Of a DNA stretch of 6,533 nt, positions 5,604-6,533 are shown in pieces (the stretch's first letter is position 1; each line of letters starts with the position of its first letter). The translations under genes and the position numbers were made by a program. Where the stretch lies: contig CAIUEV010000101.1 of the NCBI GenBank assembly GCA_903898335.1, positions 1 to 6,533 of the forward strand. Direction: 5' to 3'. The DNA is from an uncultured bacterium. Its GTDB lineage: Bacteria; Patescibacteriota; Minisyncoccia; CAIUEV01. Under the pieces are notes generated by a model. The model did no database searches. It had not been told where the DNA came from and was given only the letters and a program-made list of their open reading frames with translations.

Positions 5604-6230
5604 ATGGGTAGTGACTTCTTGGAGATTTTTTTGGGGGGAGAAGGCTTGGCTCGATTGGTGAAATTCTTTATTCTCAATCCGATTACTAAAATTTCCCCCG
5701 ACGAGCTGAAAGACCGACTGCAAATAGATAAACGGAGGATAAAAAGCGATCTTTCTCTTTTGGTTAAAGCCGACATCATAAAAAGGAGAAAGTCTCTTAA
5801 TAAATCCGTTTATTACCTCAATCAGGAGAATGAATTTTATCCCGAGATAAAAAGAATCGTCTCCAAATGTACCGTTTTCCCTCAGCTTAAATCACTGGAA
5901 AAATTAACCAGGAACGGCCATATAAAGCTGATTTTGGTTACGGGAGTCTTGGCCAACAACCTCAAAACCCGAGCCGACTTGTTGGTCGTCGGAGATGGCA
6001 TCAACAAAGGCCAGCTGGAGGTTATTATTCGCGAGCTTGAAGCGGAGATAGGTCGTGATTTGCGCTTTATAACTTTCACCGCCGAGGAATACGAATATCG
6101 TCTCAATATGTTTGATAAATTCATCCGCGAGTTTTTTGAAGGTCCCCATAAAATAATTTTCAATCGTTTGGGAGATAAAGGATTTCCCATTTCTCAGAAG
6201 AGATCCGTTTTTGAAGCTACCAGAAAATAA
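5604..6230 (+). CDS. Winged-helix protein with degenerate nucleotidyltransferase-like domain
   Basis: The 208 residues fall into two domains. Residues about 13-75 look like a winged helix-turn-helix: L-A-R-L-V-K-F-F, then I-S-P-D-E-L-K-D-R-L-Q-I as the first helix-turn, a basic recognition helix D-K-R-R-I-K-S-D-L-S-L-L (42-53), and a basic wing I-I-K-R-R-K-S-L-N-K-S-V-Y-Y-L (58-72). Residues about 105-190 resemble a minimal nucleotidyltransferase fold: H-I-K-L-I-L-V-T-G-V-L (106-116), R-A-D-L-L-V-V-G-D (123-131), a helix with R-E-L-E-A-E-I-G-R-D (143-152), then T-A-E-E-Y-E-Y-R (159-166). The catalytic G-S...D-x-D signature is absent: TGV replaces GS, and Asp125 is alone in ADLLVVG. It is therefore probably a DNA-binding or sensor protein, not an enzyme. 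I know similar two-domain proteins as common unnamed Patescibacteria genes. It lies 69 bases after the PrsW-like gene with its own promoter candidate. Confidence 0.75.
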   Translation: MGSDFLEIFLGGEGLARLVKFFILNPITKISPDELKDRLQIDKRRIKSDLSLLVKADIIKRRKSLNKSVYYLNQENEFYPEIKRIVSKCTVFPQLKSLEKLTRNGHIKLILVTGVLANNLKTRADLLVVGDGINKGQLEVIIRELEAEIGRDLRFITFTAEEYEYRLNMFDKFIREFFEGPHKIIFNRLGDKGFPISQKRSVFEATRK

Positions 6231-6249
6231 ATTTCACTTATTAAACCAG

Positions 6250-6533
6250 ATGCACCAAATTACATCCAATGGCAAAAGCGGTCGTCTTTTTTTGTTGCAT
6301 GGAAACGATAAAAAAAACAAAAGCGACTTCCGCAAAAAACTGATTCAAGATTTATTGATTCAAGAATCGTTTGAAGCTTATTCCTTCGAAATAAATCCTG
6401 AAAATAATTTCTCCCTGGTCACCGAAGCTCTCGCTCAAGTTGGGAATATTCCCCTTTTCGCGTCGAAGAGACTTTTCGTTTTGAAAATCCAATTGGAAGC
6501 CGAGAAACGCAAAGGTGGGAAAAATGACAATCC
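6250..6533 (+). CDS. holA: DNA polymerase III delta subunit, N-terminal part (cut by window edge)
   Basis: HolA is the delta subunit of the clamp loader, which opens the beta clamp during DNA replication. The frame starts at the ATG at 6250 and stays open to the last base, giving 94 of a usual 330 or so residues. The visible part fits the HolA N-terminal domain: G-R-L-F-L-L-H-G-N-D (11-20), equivalent to the family Y-L-L-Y-G-E/D strand and loop, a following basic helix, and A-L-A-Q-V-G-N-I-P-L-F-A-S-K-R-L-F-V-L-K (60-79), matching the conserved small-x-x-L-P-F-F-x-x-K-R-L-V-x-V segment. That last segment helps contact the beta clamp in known delta subunits. The gene begins 20 bases after the winged-helix gene and has no Shine-Dalgarno; TTAAACCAG touches the ATG instead. 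The clamp-loader fold continues beyond the window, so the call rests on the N-terminus only. Confidence 0.8.
   Translation, partial: MHQITSNGKSGRLFLLHGNDKKNKSDFRKKLIQDLLIQESFEAYSFEINPENNFSLVTEALAQVGNIPLFASKRLFVLKIQLEAEKRKGGKNDN

Noticed and set aside
5882..6190. Minus-strand open frames inside the winged-helix gene
   Set aside because: The plus-strand frame is longer and has clear domain structure; the antisense products are Ser/Arg-rich with no family pattern.
1..6533. Recoded UGA (glycine) as in Gracilibacteria/Absconditabacteria
   Set aside because: No gene needs read-through of TGA, and the PrsW-like gene ends at a TGA right after a complete domain.
1..6533. CRISPR array, tRNA/rRNA, insertion sequence, prophage or attachment site
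   Set aside because: Intergenic gaps are all under 100 bases, and I saw no spaced repeats, cloverleaf-like sequence, transposase or integrase motif.

Overview
The window most likely comes from a member of the Patescibacteria/CPR, probably a Parcubacteria-type genome. This is inferred from protein style, not from a search. The supporting points are: a secreted protein with the N-terminal W-x-(E/N)-P-T...PP.GN...PIN.S...Q.K.G pattern and a GIGT-x-NP-x-x-KLDV motif; a short PilM/PilN pair; a solute-binding protein with no permease beside it; a winged-helix protein carrying a degenerate nucleotidyltransferase-like domain; and almost no Shine-Dalgarno sequences. Stops are TAA, one TAG (rpmA) and one TGA (the PrsW-like gene), so nothing here suggests the UGA-to-glycine code of Gracilibacteria/Absconditabacteria.

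The left half (1-2763) is read leftward: rpmA (ribosomal protein L27), a membrane-anchored family 1 extracellular solute-binding protein, an anchored protein of unknown function whose ATG directly abuts the previous stop, and the N-terminal part of a secreted surface/fibre-like protein that runs off the left edge. The right half (2857-6533) is read rightward: rbfA, pilM, pilN, a four-helix PrsW-like membrane protease candidate, a winged-helix plus nucleotidyltransferase-like protein, and the start of holA (DNA polymerase III delta), cut by the right edge. The two halves diverge from a 93-base AT-rich promoter region between two ribosome-related genes. There is no gene-free stretch above 100 bases.

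Functionally the window mixes housekeeping (rpmA, rbfA, holA) with cell-surface functions: the type IV pilus inner-membrane platform, substrate capture, and a surface fibre. The most unusual points are a PilM whose three nucleotide-binding motifs all look lost; a PrsW-like protease where pilO would be expected after pilMN; a following regulator-like gene with its own promoter and a repeat-rich possible operator; and two genes whose -10-like boxes sit six bases before the ATG, suggesting leaderless transcripts. I see no CRISPR array, tRNA, rRNA, insertion sequence or prophage. No wholly new system can be demonstrated from this sequence, but the pilMN/PrsW-like/winged-helix block is the best candidate for one.
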